DNA of 64,000 nucleotides. It comes from Bog-257 sp963834135 (GTDB taxonomy: Bacteria; Acidobacteriota; Terriglobia; Terriglobales; Acidobacteriaceae). Both the position numbers and the translations under genes were made by a program. Below the pieces are notes generated by a model. It worked only from the letters and a program-made list of their open reading frames with translations. It had not been told where the DNA came from and did no database searches. This document shows positions 63,914-64,000 of the stretch, one piece after another (the first letter of the stretch is position 1; every line of letters begins with the position of its first letter). Where the stretch lies: assembly GCA_963834135.1 (NCBI GenBank), contig CAWIAN010000004.1:278372-342371 (forward strand), in the 5' to 3' direction.

Positions 63914-64000
63914 TGTGCAGCCGGTACCCGCAATCGGGACGGCTTTTGTAGCCGTTCGGTGCAGTTCATTTTGCGTCATGAACGAAGGCACGACCTGTTG

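Larger units (their letters stand above)
53722..64000. mobile_element. Left part of a tRNA-Lys-integrated genomic island, right end outside window
   Basis: The tRNA fragment opens on its 5' side towards higher coordinates, so foreign DNA lies right of 53,766. What follows fits: more A+T, short hypothetical genes, an XRE regulator, a GRKGG basic protein, an RHS gene in ruins, and long empty stretches. No integrase was seen in the window; it may lie at the far end or be lost. The boundary is well supported, the extent is inference. Confidence 0.65.

Noticed and set aside
1..64000. CRISPR array or intact insertion sequence
   Set aside because: No regularly spaced identical repeats of 25-40 bases with unique spacers, and no transposase frame, were seen by eye.

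Overview
The window most resembles a chromosome segment of an Acidobacteriota bacterium. This is inferred from gene families, not from a marker gene. The clues are a GloVer-type tandem-repeat secreted protein, a large haem protein ending in chitobiase-like C-terminal repeats, a receiver/thioredoxin-reductase fusion paired with a cNMP-binding kinase, ThyX, an ImuA-ImuB-DnaE2 cassette and a kdp operon with a 28-residue extra gene. The left 53.7 kb is G+C-rich and mostly intact. From about 53.7 kb rightwards the sequence looks more A+T-rich and gene-poor, with many broken reading frames.

Layout. 1-8 kb: partial membrane glycosyltransferase-like protein, sulfotransferase, the receiver/TrxR-like flavoprotein with its kinase, and thyX. 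7.9-11.3 kb: a minus-strand GT4 glycosyltransferase plus GH130 phosphorylase pair, each broken by one frameshift. 11.4-18 kb: a SYLF-domain protein, an lmo0937-type mini membrane protein, and a cluster of small zinc-ribbon and cysteine-rich genes between two closely related Crp/Fnr regulators. 18-23 kb: a B12-binding radical SAM enzyme, the tail of a lost DUF499-type gene, and a GAF-PAS-sigma54 activator. 23-30 kb: envelope proteins (two OmpA-type, a DUF1254/1214 lipoprotein, GloVer) and a tRNA-Glu(CTC). 30.8-37 kb: the imuA-imuB-dnaE2 mutasome. 37-40 kb: an octahaem CxxCH protein. 40.6-50.7 kb: the potassium block, with a DUF4118 histidine kinase divergent from a KdpD sensor half, KdpE, an outer-membrane barrel, a 28-aa membrane peptide and kdpFABC. 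50.8-53.5 kb: two single-span proteins, one like the front half of RmuC.

At 53,722-53,766 lies an isolated 3' half of a tRNA-Lys(CTT), starting exactly at the anticodon loop. This is the usual scar of an element integrated in a tRNA gene, and its orientation places the element to the right. That stretch holds secreted hypotheticals, an XRE regulator, a GRKGG-type basic protein, and a 4.6-kb RHS gene with at least nine frameshifts and one in-frame stop.

Functionally the window combines potassium uptake under two-component control, inducible mutagenic repair, several cNMP- or redox-linked regulators, and envelope maintenance. The strongest leads are the cysteine-free redox-like fusion with its kinase, the protein with six exact 32-residue C-x6-C repeats in the Crp-flanked cluster, and the tRNA-Lys-bounded island.
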